Source of the DNA: Pseudobutyrivibrio sp. UBA1225
Lineage (GTDB): Bacteria; Bacillota; Clostridia; Lachnospirales; Lachnospiraceae
NCBI GenBank assembly: GCA_002309345.1
Contig: DBWZ01000067.1
Location: forward strand, 1-64,000
Direction of reading: 5' to 3'
DNA: 64,000 nucleotides
The stretch's first letter is position 1. Every line of letters starts with the position of its first letter. Below the pieces are notes generated by a model, which saw only the letters and a program-made list of their open reading frames with translations, had not been told where the DNA came from and searched no databases. Positions 27,062 through 35,147 of the stretch are shown here, piece by piece. A program made the position numbers and the translations under genes.

Positions 27062-28996
27062 TTATTCAATTTTAAAATCCGCCAAAAACAGATTATCATC
27101 ACCCTCTGAAATCACGCTATTATCTAAATTTAAATTTCCATTGTCATCAATGTCTAGATGTAAATCAATCATATATCCATCATCACTTACAATATAGTAA
27201 TCCTTCCAATAAAGCTCACCAAAACCATATACATCTCTGCATTTGTATAAATAAAATTTTGTATCTTTTTTAAAAGATACAAGTTCATCATCATCAGGAA
27301 AATCCTCTGAATAATATATATGATCCTTAGTCAAATTTTTTGTGGCAGAACATGTGAAGTCTTTCAGAAGAATCAATACATCACCATAATCATTATTACT
27401 ATCATCTTTAGTATTAGTTTTTATAAAATAATTAAACTCATCCTTTTCATTTGGCAAACCATTTTCTCCAACAAAGAATTCCTTCTTAACCTTAAAATTA
27501 CCTATATCTTTCATAATAGTTTCCATCGTAAAACTATTAGGATTAGTGATTTCCTTAGAATTCAAAGAATATTTTTCAAATTTAATTGGAGAATTAACAG
27601 TTTTCGTATTTAGATTATAAATATATAAGGTTGATTTTCCCTTATAATTTACAGAAAGATAAAGATAAGCTTTATCATTTTCTCTACTAATTAGATAGGT
27701 CTTGTAACTATCACACTTTAATGTCTTTTGAGAGGCTGAAGCATCATTGGCAAGCCAAAAGCATTTCTTATTATCTTTAAGCTTTTCAACTTGGTAATGA
27801 AATTCTTTATCAGCAACATTAAAAACAGATAAGTTACCGCTAATGCTTTCAACTGTAAATGACGGAATATCAAGTTGCTTCAAAATCTTTCTAGCAGGAT
27901 ACACGCCATGCAAAGAATCATACTTAGTATCCTCTGATTTAACTTCTAATGCCTCACGTTGTTCTTTTGTAAGTTTTTCATTGAACCACCATTCGTCTTC
28001 TTGATCACTCAAATTGTAAAATCTATGATAATATAATTCTTCAATTTTACCATCGATTATTCCATAACCCCTATATGTTCCAATAGCCCCAGCACCATCT
28101 TGATCAAAGTTAGATATTAAATTACCTTTGACTTTGTAATCATACCCCACGTTACCGAAGGCACCATATGGCCAATCAACAATAGGTGCATACACATATC
28201 CGTCATAAAATGTATACATGGACACCATATATCCACTATTATCCACTACAAGTTCAGGAATATCATCTTCGTCAAAATAAACTAATTTATACTTTCTGGC
28301 TTCCGGTTGAGTACACTCATAAAAATTTATAACCTTTCTATAGGCATCAATATAATTTTTGAATTTACCATTTTGCGTTTTTCCAACAAAATAATCTTCT
28401 ATGTCTTCAACTGTATAATTTGAACCGAGTGTATTCTCAATCAAACTATCAATTCCTTCGTCATTTAAAAAATTCTCATATTCTAGCTCTTCTTGCGAAT
28501 CATATTGTTCCTCTCCAAAGAAAACCCAAAGATTTTCCTTAGATTTAATTGTTCCGGTCATAATTATATCTGTATAACCATCAAAATCAATGTCGGACGT
28601 TTTTATACCTGTAATAGTATCTGGATAATCTCTTAATTTCCTGCCAGGTATATGCTGGCCATAAGCAACTAATAATCTACAGCCTTGTTCTTTGCCATCT
28701 AAAGTAGAACTATAGACAATATCATCATGCCCCTTTGGAGCTGTAATAATATACTCGCAATCATATTCATCTACATTAAACTTATATGTAAACTCTTTTC
28801 CGCCATCTTTAGTCCATAGAGGTTTAAGCGGCTTGGTATCTTCCTTAGCGGAGAAATATTTTTCCATATATTTTTTGTGCTTATAATATTTATAAGCCTT
28901 AGGAATAAATATTATTCCTATGACAATAATAACAGCAAGCACTAGGCAGATTGCTAGTGCTTTTTTATTTTCTTTTAATCTAGTTATTTTGTTCAT
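27062..28996 (-). CDS. A2: large single-pass membrane protein, paralogue of A1
   Basis: 644 aa, same plan as A1: membrane segment at about 12-32, SDIDFDGYTDIIMTG and YFDEDDIPELVV motifs, beta-rich C-terminal half. The N-terminal 20 residues and the block from YECTQP to EKLTKEQREALE are nearly unchanged from A1, while other parts (for example residues 95-125 and 160-190) have diverged and differ in length. The start is ATG 28996, preceded by the same GCGAGGTAGC as in A1. Last gene of the C2-B2-A2 unit. Function unknown. Confidence 0.75.
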   Translation of the reverse strand: MNKITRLKENKKALAICLVLAVIIVIGIIFIPKAYKYYKHKKYMEKYFSAKEDTKPLKPLWTKDGGKEFTYKFNVDEYDCEYIITAPKGHDDIVYSSTLDGKEQGCRLLVAYGQHIPGRKLRDYPDTITGIKTSDIDFDGYTDIIMTGTIKSKENLWVFFGEEQYDSQEELEYENFLNDEGIDSLIENTLGSNYTVEDIEDYFVGKTQNGKFKNYIDAYRKVINFYECTQPEARKYKLVYFDEDDIPELVVDNSGYMVSMYTFYDGYVYAPIVDWPYGAFGNVGYDYKVKGNLISNFDQDGAGAIGTYRGYGIIDGKIEELYYHRFYNLSDQEDEWWFNEKLTKEQREALEVKSEDTKYDSLHGVYPARKILKQLDIPSFTVESISGNLSVFNVADKEFHYQVEKLKDNKKCFWLANDASASQKTLKCDSYKTYLISRENDKAYLYLSVNYKGKSTLYIYNLNTKTVNSPIKFEKYSLNSKEITNPNSFTMETIMKDIGNFKVKKEFFVGENGLPNEKDEFNYFIKTNTKDDSNNDYGDVLILLKDFTCSATKNLTKDHIYYSEDFPDDDELVSFKKDTKFYLYKCRDVYGFGELYWKDYYIVSDDGYMIDLHLDIDDNGNLNLDNSVISEGDDNLFLADFKIE

Positions 28997-29011
28997 GCTA
29001 CCTCGCAAACT

Positions 29012-31024
29012 TTATTTCTCAGCTTTAAAGTTAATAGCTTCATTTAGCTTAATCACTCCACCGTCATCGTAATCTACTTGAATTTCAATCATATATCCAT
29101 CATCATTTACAAGATAATAATGTACTAAATCAATTGTGTCTTTATAATATTCATAACGATATTTATATAGATAAAACTTAGCTCCTTCTTTAAATGAAAC
29201 CATTTCAGCTTTCCCATCTCCCTCAGGATAATCTTCTGAACACCATATATATTTCTCGCTTAAATCCTTAGTAGCTGCACAAGTAAAATCCTTCTGAAGA
29301 ACTAAAGCATCGCCAAATTCATTATTGCCACTGACATCATCTTTAGGATTTGTTTTGATGAAATAACCATATGGTTCGCTTTGAATCGGCATTCCATTTA
29401 CACCAACGTAAAATTCCTTCTTTGCCTTATGAATTCCTATACCCATAATATCTGCTATCATCGTAAATCCGTAAGAATTTTCAATATCATCCTTACATTG
29501 ATACTCTCCATCATATTTAGTAGGTGGAATAATACTTTTAGTATTTAAATTAAAAATATATAGGCTTGAATCATCCTTTAAATTTACAACTAAGTAAAGA
29601 TACGCCCTATCGTCGTCTCTATTAAGAAGAAAAGCCTTGTAATCATCGCATTTTAACGTTTGTTTTGTAGATGATGTGCCATCTGAAAGATAAAAGGCCT
29701 TTTTATTATTTTTGAGGCTTTCAACCTCATAGCGGAATTCCTTATCATTAAAGTTAAACGTCGATGAAGTACCACTAATTTTTACAACTTTAAAGCCTGG
29801 AATACCTAGCTGTTGAAAGATTTCTGCGCAAGATGATTCTCCATTTAAAATATCATCCTCGGTTTTATCTCTGTTGGCTTTATATGCCTCACGTTGTTCA
29901 TTAGTGAGCTTTTTAGTGAGTTCTTCATTAAACACCCATTCGTTTATAGGCTTATCTTCATCCATAAGCATATGCTGATAAACTCTTTCCAATTTACCAT
30001 CTATAATCCCATAGCCATTGTAATATTTAGTAGTACCTTGTCCATAATTATATTCGAAATATTGAATTAACAAGTTACCCTTTTCTTTGTATTTAAACAC
30101 ATCAGCGCCGTGGGCTCCAAAAGGCCAGTCGTCAACAAGTTGACTAACACGACCATCTTTAAACGTGTACATCGAGACAATAACTCCTCCGCAAACACCT
30201 GTTGCTGTCAGCTCTGGGATATCATCATCATCAAAATAAATTAATTTATATGTAAATTCTCCTGGCGTAGCATATTCATAAAAATCTATAACCTTTTTAT
30301 AGGCATCTACATAGGATTTAAATTCACCATTCTTCTGATTTCCAACAAACCACTCATCTATATCATCAACAGTAAAATTGGGCCCAATCAAATTCTCTAT
30401 GCGCTCTTCAGCAAGCATATCCTGATCGTGAATTTGGCGAAATTCTGTAAAATCAGGAGAATTATCATCTAAATACTTGTCATCATCATAATTAACCGCT
30501 TGATGGTTTTCGCTACCCATTTGAAGCCAAAATTTTTCCTTTGAATCAACTGTTCCTGTAATTATCAAATCTGTATATCCATCAAAATCAATATCTGATG
30601 ACTTTATTCCTGTAATTGTATCGGGAAAATTATTATCCTCAAGATCAACTGAGTTAAAAAGATTGTAAAAGCTCGCATTATATTCTTCACCATCTTTTTG
30701 ATAACTACAAGTAATATCACCATCATCCTTTGGTGCTGTAACAGTATACTCACCATCACATTCATCTATCTTAAATTTGTAAATAAACTCTTTGCCGCCA
30801 TTTTTAGTCCATAATGGTTTAAGAGACTTTGAATCTTGCTTGTCAGCACTGTTATTTCCTTGCTTATTATTATGCGCCTCTTCTTTTGCAATCATATTTT
30901 TGTGCTTATAATTCTTATAAGCCTTGGGAATAAATATTATTCCCACGACAACAATAATGGCAGCAAGCACTAGGCAAATTGCTAGTGCTTTTTTGCTATC
31001 TTTTAATCTTGATATTTTCACCAT
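29012..31024 (-). CDS. B2: full-length B membrane protein, FG-GAP-like, unknown function
   Basis: 670 aa. N-terminal membrane segment (about 12-34), a Lys/Asn/Asp-rich spacer that differs from the other three copies (the KYMEKYFSVKEES spacer is replaced), then SDIDFDGYTDLIITG and YFDDDDIPELTAT motifs and a long C-terminal beta-rich part. The first half is closest to B1, the second half resembles the A proteins. ATG 31024 follows GAGGG and lies 9 bases after the C2 stop, so it is co-transcribed with C2. Likely exposed on the outside of the cell; no catalytic motif seen. Confidence 0.75.
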   Translation of the reverse strand: MVKISRLKDSKKALAICLVLAAIIVVVGIIFIPKAYKNYKHKNMIAKEEAHNNKQGNNSADKQDSKSLKPLWTKNGGKEFIYKFKIDECDGEYTVTAPKDDGDITCSYQKDGEEYNASFYNLFNSVDLEDNNFPDTITGIKSSDIDFDGYTDLIITGTVDSKEKFWLQMGSENHQAVNYDDDKYLDDNSPDFTEFRQIHDQDMLAEERIENLIGPNFTVDDIDEWFVGNQKNGEFKSYVDAYKKVIDFYEYATPGEFTYKLIYFDDDDIPELTATGVCGGVIVSMYTFKDGRVSQLVDDWPFGAHGADVFKYKEKGNLLIQYFEYNYGQGTTKYYNGYGIIDGKLERVYQHMLMDEDKPINEWVFNEELTKKLTNEQREAYKANRDKTEDDILNGESSCAEIFQQLGIPGFKVVKISGTSSTFNFNDKEFRYEVESLKNNKKAFYLSDGTSSTKQTLKCDDYKAFLLNRDDDRAYLYLVVNLKDDSSLYIFNLNTKSIIPPTKYDGEYQCKDDIENSYGFTMIADIMGIGIHKAKKEFYVGVNGMPIQSEPYGYFIKTNPKDDVSGNNEFGDALVLQKDFTCAATKDLSEKYIWCSEDYPEGDGKAEMVSFKEGAKFYLYKYRYEYYKDTIDLVHYYLVNDDGYMIEIQVDYDDGGVIKLNEAINFKAEK

Positions 31025-31033
31025 ATGTCCCTC

Positions 31034-32059
31034 TTATAATTCATCCTCAGGAATGATATCTAAATTTAGGCCTATATCCTTTGCTCGCTTCTCTAGAACC
31101 TTTTTAATTTCTGCTCTAGGCAATGGTTTCACACCAATTTTTTCAAATTCTTTCATATAAACTGATGAACCGTCAGCATATCCAGGATCTTTGTCGCAGT
31201 CATACCATCCTTCAGCTGTTGATTCATCTATAACTGCATAGTTATAGTATCTATCCGCATTTTGATATGATTCTACATCATCATAAAATACATACTCATC
31301 AATCTGAATATTTTCTAAAGTATCTGAATCTAAATCCACATTACCGTTTCCATTTTCATTGGCGGCATCTGTGAAGAATGATGTTCCATCAAAATAAAAT
31401 GCTCTAGAATAATATCTATGGAAATTTGCATCGCCGTCAAAAAATCCATCTTCATATGAGCGACAATCTCCGCTATTTATTTCAGCACTATAATATCCCT
31501 TATCAGAAATATCTGACCATCCTCGGTCATCCGTATTGTCGGTATATTTTATAAATAGTTTTCCTTCCTTTTCTTGAATTACAAATTTATATACTATGTA
31601 AGAAGGAGAAATAGTTAATAAAAGCTCACTCTTTCCATCAACTCCACAATCTATATACTTATAGATAATACCTAACTTCTCGCCCTCTTCGTTATTATCA
31701 TCTTTTATGCTATCGGCATCTTTAACATTAGAAATATCAACTTCATCATCTGGGAAATACTCTTTAGTTAATGCTTCTAAATTATAAGAGTTGCCGTTAT
31801 TATATTCCTCTTCATAATCAACAGTTGCTTCTACTTCATTGTTCAAAAAAGCTGTATACAAGCCAGTATCATCTCCTAATGGTTTTGTGCTTGTATCCTC
31901 AACATTTTCTTGTGTCTTTGCCTCTTCTGTTGTCTGGTTAGCATTTTCCTGAACCTCAGCGGCTGTCTGATTTGACTTATCATTTGCCTGTGCATTTGTA
32001 CATGCAGTAAATACAAAGGCTGTAGATAGAACTGAAGCAATGATTTTTTTCTTTAACAT
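31034..32059 (-). CDS. C2: lipoprotein heading the C-B-A operon, unknown function
   Basis: 341 aa. Lipoprotein signal MLKKKIIASVLSTAFVFTAC (C20 lipidated), a Gln/Thr/Glu-rich linker (about 22-65), then an acidic extracellular domain. YKYIDCGVDGKSELLLTI in the middle is the same type of Asp-rich loop as in the A/B proteins. ATG 32059 has AAGGAG at the right spacing; the frame is open 17 codons further up but without RBS. First gene of C2-B2-A2. The truncated relative C1 is at 26.5 kb. A surface complex of lipoprotein C with membrane proteins B and A is a reasonable guess from operon structure only. Confidence 0.75.
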   Translation of the reverse strand: MLKKKIIASVLSTAFVFTACTNAQANDKSNQTAAEVQENANQTTEEAKTQENVEDTSTKPLGDDTGLYTAFLNNEVEATVDYEEEYNNGNSYNLEALTKEYFPDDEVDISNVKDADSIKDDNNEEGEKLGIIYKYIDCGVDGKSELLLTISPSYIVYKFVIQEKEGKLFIKYTDNTDDRGWSDISDKGYYSAEINSGDCRSYEDGFFDGDANFHRYYSRAFYFDGTSFFTDAANENGNGNVDLDSDTLENIQIDEYVFYDDVESYQNADRYYNYAVIDESTAEGWYDCDKDPGYADGSSVYMKEFEKIGVKPLPRAEIKKVLEKRAKDIGLNLDIIPEDEL

Positions 32060-32171
32060 TTTAGCTCCTTTCTTCAAGTAAATAACAAAAAACATCATAA
32101 CATATTTCATGATTAATCTACAAATGCCAAAATATTGTCGTTGTTCAATTAATCATACCCAATATAATATA

Positions 32172-32213
32172 AAATTTATGCTGGCAAATAAAGCTATTTG
32201 TCAGCATAAATTT
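32172..32213. terminator. Long hairpin between the 32.3-kb lipoprotein and C2
   Basis: 19-base arms AAATTTATGCTGGCAAATA / TATTTGTCAGCATAAATTT with one mismatch. On the minus strand it follows the lipoprotein stop by about 130 AT-rich bases and precedes TATATTATATT. Probably a terminator, although the U-run is interrupted. The rest of 32060-32345 is very AT-rich with no frame. Confidence 0.55.
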
Positions 32214-32345
32214 AAATGGGGTGGTTATTATTTTATAAAAAACAAAAACCTAAAAACCCTAGTTCCATATATAGTTCAATAAAAAAATTTTTATTTTTCC
32301 AAAATACTAAAATTTTTTTTATTTTTTTTCTAAAATTTGAAAAAA

Positions 32346-33170
32346 TTATTGGTTTTCCGACACTGTTTTTGAAGTCTCAACAAATTCACTTCCATTCCAT
32401 TCAAATATAAAATCCACATGACTACTTGCATCTTCAGGACACCAGCCTTCAATAACCTTTTTATCATCGTTTAATTTATAATTTGGAATGTCTTCAAATG
32501 ATGGTGTATAAACATAATCGCCATCTTTGTAAATATATGCACAATAATGTGATACTCCATGACTCCCCTGGTTTCCAAGGAAAATAACAAGATCTTTATA
32601 TCCGTCAAAATTTACATCTATCATATCTGCATTAAAGTCACATGCTGAATAAACACAACGGTCAGAATCCTTGTCTTTCCAAGATGTAGAAGGATATTCA
32701 ACCATAAAGGAAATAACTTTACGATTTTCCACTGCAAAAAAATAATCTTTTTTATGTAAATAATAATCTTCTAATTCTTCTTTACGTTGAATAGCCACTC
32801 GAAATAATGTATGTTCATCATCGACCCAATTTGCATCTTCAAATTCTTCATCACTAGTTAGAATAACTTTTTCCTTAATAGCATCATTAATTAATGAATC
32901 ACCCGAATCAATATCCAAGGTGTCGTTTTTTATCTCTTCAATGCCTAAGCTTTCAAAATCTATGTCCTTTTCTTTATCCTTGACATCTTCTTCCTTGTTC
33001 TCTTCTTTGACCTCTTCTTCCTTAATCTCTTCTACCTTTACATCTTTCTTTGCATCTTTTTTGACATCATTGTTTACATCCCATTTAACATCTATTGTGC
33101 ATGCAACAAAAGTAAACATAACCAACATGCATAATACATAAATGATGCTTTTTGTAAATATTCGATTCAT
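32346..33170 (-). CDS. Lipoprotein with Asp-rich FG-GAP-like motif, unknown function
   Basis: 274 aa from ATG 33170 (AGGAG at 7 bases; the frame runs 11 codons further up without RBS). Lipobox FVAC, C24. Then a Lys/Glu/Asp-rich spacer (about 28-80) and a folded domain containing IDVNFDGYKDLVIF and GNQGSHGVSHYCAYIY. The DVNFDGYKDL type of motif is seen in VCBS/XAC2610-like secreted proteins and recurs in the neighbouring A and B genes, suggesting a shared fold or role. Single-gene unit with a good promoter. Confidence 0.75.
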   Translation of the reverse strand: MNRIFTKSIIYVLCMLVMFTFVACTIDVKWDVNNDVKKDAKKDVKVEEIKEEEVKEENKEEDVKDKEKDIDFESLGIEEIKNDTLDIDSGDSLINDAIKEKVILTSDEEFEDANWVDDEHTLFRVAIQRKEELEDYYLHKKDYFFAVENRKVISFMVEYPSTSWKDKDSDRCVYSACDFNADMIDVNFDGYKDLVIFLGNQGSHGVSHYCAYIYKDGDYVYTPSFEDIPNYKLNDDKKVIEGWCPEDASSHVDFIFEWNGSEFVETSKTVSENQ

Positions 33171-33219
33171 TATTATTCTCCTATGTTTATCTTTACTTGT
33201 CATTTTATATCTGAGTAGT

Positions 33220-33249
33220 ACTATAATACTTTACAAACATCAAGGTCAA
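33220..33249 (-). promoter_or_regulatory. Sigma-A-type promoter of the 32.3-kb lipoprotein
   Basis: -35 TTGACC (33244-33249), 18-base spacer, -10 TATAGT (33220-33225) on the minus strand, 50 bases before the start codon. Confidence 0.65.
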
Positions 33250-33261
33250 CACTTAATTTAA

Positions 33262-33290
33262 ATAAAAAAGAGTTTTGCTACTCAAAACTC
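33262..33290 (-). terminator. Second terminator after the SEC-C gene
   Basis: Minus-strand stem GAGTTTTG / CAAAACTC followed by TTTTTTATTT. The stem is preceded by CGCACTGCTG, a prefix also found (one base different) at the hairpin at 12817-12847. Confidence 0.8.
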
Positions 33291-33305
33291 CAGCAGTGCG
33301 TATGT

Positions 33306-33336
33306 AAAAAAGAGACTCACCCTCAGGTAAGTCTCC
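33306..33336 (-). terminator. First terminator after the SEC-C gene
   Basis: Minus-strand stem GGAGACTTACC / GGGTGAGTCTC (one mismatch) followed by TTTTTTAC, 20 bases after the stop codon. Confidence 0.85.
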
Positions 33337-33355
33337 AACTCACAAATATTAATAA

Positions 33356-33862
33356 TTATTTTTTGCCACAGCAGAACTTGTATTTCTTGCCAGAGCCACA
33401 AGGACATGGATCATTACGTCCAACCTTTTTCTCTGAACGTACAACTGTATGCATGCTCTTAGCTTCTTTAGTAAGAGATTTGATTTTCTCTTCATCAAAA
33501 ATCTTCTCCCACTGTGGTAGGCCATATAACCAGTCTGCTTTAGCATCAATCATGTTCTTGAAAAGCTTTTCCTTGTCGAACTTAAGAGAAACGACTGTAT
33601 CCTCATCCATTGTCTCAATAGGATTTGCTTTTACAAGTGATTCGTTGATTCCATCAAGAAAACCAACCATTGGCATAATATCGATATTATATTTCTCAGC
33701 TAACTCTTTAACTGTTCCCTTTACTTCAGTATCAGGATCATCTAAAAGCTGTTCATATATACCCTTCTCAAGCAAGAAGTAATCCTGCCAAAATTTCTGT
33801 AATTCAGCCTGTGACTGATTTTGGTTGTAAGCTATTTTTTGCCAGTTTTCAAGTAAACTCAT
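33356..33862 (-). CDS. SEC-C motif protein
   Basis: 168 aa. The C-terminal 22 residues are a SEC-C zinc finger ([18 protein letters not shown]), as in the tail of SecA and many stand-alone proteins. The helical N-terminal part (about 1-140) is not a domain I can name. Start chosen at ATG 33862 (MSLLENW) with AGAGG about 10 bases upstream; the frame allows 6 more codons. Single gene with two successive terminators. Role unknown; SEC-C tails bind ribosomes or SecB in studied cases. Confidence 0.85.
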   Translation of the reverse strand: MSLLENWQKIAYNQNQSQAELQKFWQDYFLLEKGIYEQLLDDPDTEVKGTVKELAEKYNIDIMPMVGFLDGINESLVKANPIETMDEDTVVSLKFDKEKLFKNMIDAKADWLYGLPQWEKIFDEEKIKSLTKEAKSMHTVVRSEKKVGRNDPCPCGSGKKYKFCCGKK

Positions 33863-33930
33863 ATTAAAATTCCTCTCCAAATTAAATGCATTTTAACGTG
33901 GTAAACCACGAGTAGAATTATATCATACTG

Positions 33931-33966
33931 AAAAATAAAAGGCTAGCTACATAATCGTAGCCAGCC
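33931..33966 (-). terminator. Terminator of the NlpC/P60 gene
   Basis: Minus-strand stem GGCTGGCTAC / GTAGCTAGCC (one mismatch) followed by TTTTATTTTT. Confidence 0.9.
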
Positions 33967-33982
33967 TCTTTAAGGTCACTTT

Positions 33983-35050
33983 TTAATCGTATAAAACTCT
34001 TACACATGTAATTGGTGTACGATAGAATGCATTTGAAATCTTGATACCATCACGCTTGTTAGAAGCATGACATATCTGTCCACCACCAATATAAATCGCA
34101 ACGTGGTTAATCGTTCCTCCACGTCCATAGAAAATCAAATCTCCTGGCTTTAACTCGTCAGTAGAAATCTTGGTTCCTTCGTGTGCCTGAGCTTTAGATG
34201 AGTGAGATAGTCTTACACCATATTGTGCCATAATCTGCATTGTAAAGCCTGAGCAATCAATACCATTTGTAAGTGATGTACCACCCCAAACGTATCTGTT
34301 ACCAACATACTGAAGAGCGTTTTCACATGCTGCCATACGAACATCTGAAATACCTTCGCCATATCTTGCCTCTGTAAGTGTCATAGCTGTCTTAAGTGAC
34401 AAATCAACATCTACGAACTCAGCTGAAACATAGCCTTCATCGCCATCAACATCGACCTTAATCCATTCGTCTTGTTGAGTACCATCAAGAATAGGTACCT
34501 CTTCACCATCTGCCAATGAATAAATAATTTCGCATTCAGTGTTAGGCTCAACACGAACTCTAAGTCCACCAGTGTTTGATGTTGCTACGTATTCAGCAAG
34601 CTCCAATGCTTTGTCCCAAGCTTCATCACCTGTCAAAAGATATTCCGTATTTACGTATCCTTCAACATCGCCTGATTTGATGCGGCTCCATTCTCCTTCT
34701 GTGCTAAGAATCTCACATGCCGCATCTCTTGGGAACTTACCAATTAACTTCCCTTCTGGATCAGCGCTTTCGCGAATGTTAAGGTTACCTTCTGAAACGT
34801 TACAGATACCAATATTATTGTATCCGTATATTTCTCCCAATGACTTTGCAGTTGCAACAGCATTTGAATCCTCAACAGGAAGGCTCTTTTGTAAATCTGT
34901 CAAACTAACAGAACTAACTGAGCCAACACCTGCAGTAGCTACTGCATCACCTGAAGCCATATTTATTTTTTTATGCGAATCAACGCAATGATCAATAACT
35001 AACGCGCCAGCGCAGACTAAAACAAAAGCTGAAATAATGCGCTTTTTCAT
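33983..35050 (-). CDS. Secreted NlpC/P60 cell-wall peptidase with two SH3 domains
   Basis: 355 aa. An N-terminal signal or membrane segment (about 5-22), two bacterial SH3 domains (about 80-140 with LNIRESAD, and about 155-215 with LRVRVEPN) that bind the wall, and a C-terminal NlpC/P60 domain (about 235-355). Catalytic residues are visible: Cys in NGIDCSGFT, His in TINHVAIYIGGG, then CHASNKR. Such enzymes cut gamma-D-Glu-diamino acid bonds in peptidoglycan during growth or division. Consensus promoter and own terminator, so a separate, probably well-expressed unit. Confidence 0.93.
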   Translation of the reverse strand: MKKRIISAFVLVCAGALVIDHCVDSHKKINMASGDAVATAGVGSVSSVSLTDLQKSLPVEDSNAVATAKSLGEIYGYNNIGICNVSEGNLNIRESADPEGKLIGKFPRDAACEILSTEGEWSRIKSGDVEGYVNTEYLLTGDEAWDKALELAEYVATSNTGGLRVRVEPNTECEIIYSLADGEEVPILDGTQQDEWIKVDVDGDEGYVSAEFVDVDLSLKTAMTLTEARYGEGISDVRMAACENALQYVGNRYVWGGTSLTNGIDCSGFTMQIMAQYGVRLSHSSKAQAHEGTKISTDELKPGDLIFYGRGGTINHVAIYIGGGQICHASNKRDGIKISNAFYRTPITCVRVLYD

Positions 35051-35087
35051 ATTACCTCCATATCAAAACCTAAACAACAATGTGTGT

Positions 35088-35116
35088 ATTATAACAGGGT
35101 ATTTTCCAAATGTCAA
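35088..35116 (-). promoter_or_regulatory. Consensus sigma-A promoter of the NlpC/P60 gene
   Basis: Minus strand: perfect -35 TTGACA (35111-35116), 17-base spacer, perfect -10 TATAAT (35088-35093). The best promoter match in the window; about 38 bases from -10 to the start codon. Confidence 0.85.
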
Positions 35117-35147
35117 TATTTTGTAACAATTTTGTAATAAGTATATT

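Larger units (their letters stand above)
26901..27068 (+). repeat. Second copy of the aroA-end duplication
   Basis: Direct repeat of 23175-23342. The left border is the junction between two repeat units: to its left the sequence is C gene, to its right aroA. The same octamer CATCAAAA is present at all three relevant sites (23175-23182, 26901-26908, 31387-31394). Confidence 0.95.

Noticed and set aside
32214..32345. Plus-strand 64-codon frame in AT-rich DNA
   Set aside because: Encoded by A/T runs giving Lys/Phe repeats, no RBS, not conserved in any way I can see.
23336..33170. Mobile element as the cause of the repeated region
   Set aside because: No transposase, integrase, terminal inverted repeats or target-site duplication; the microhomology junction explains the repeat.
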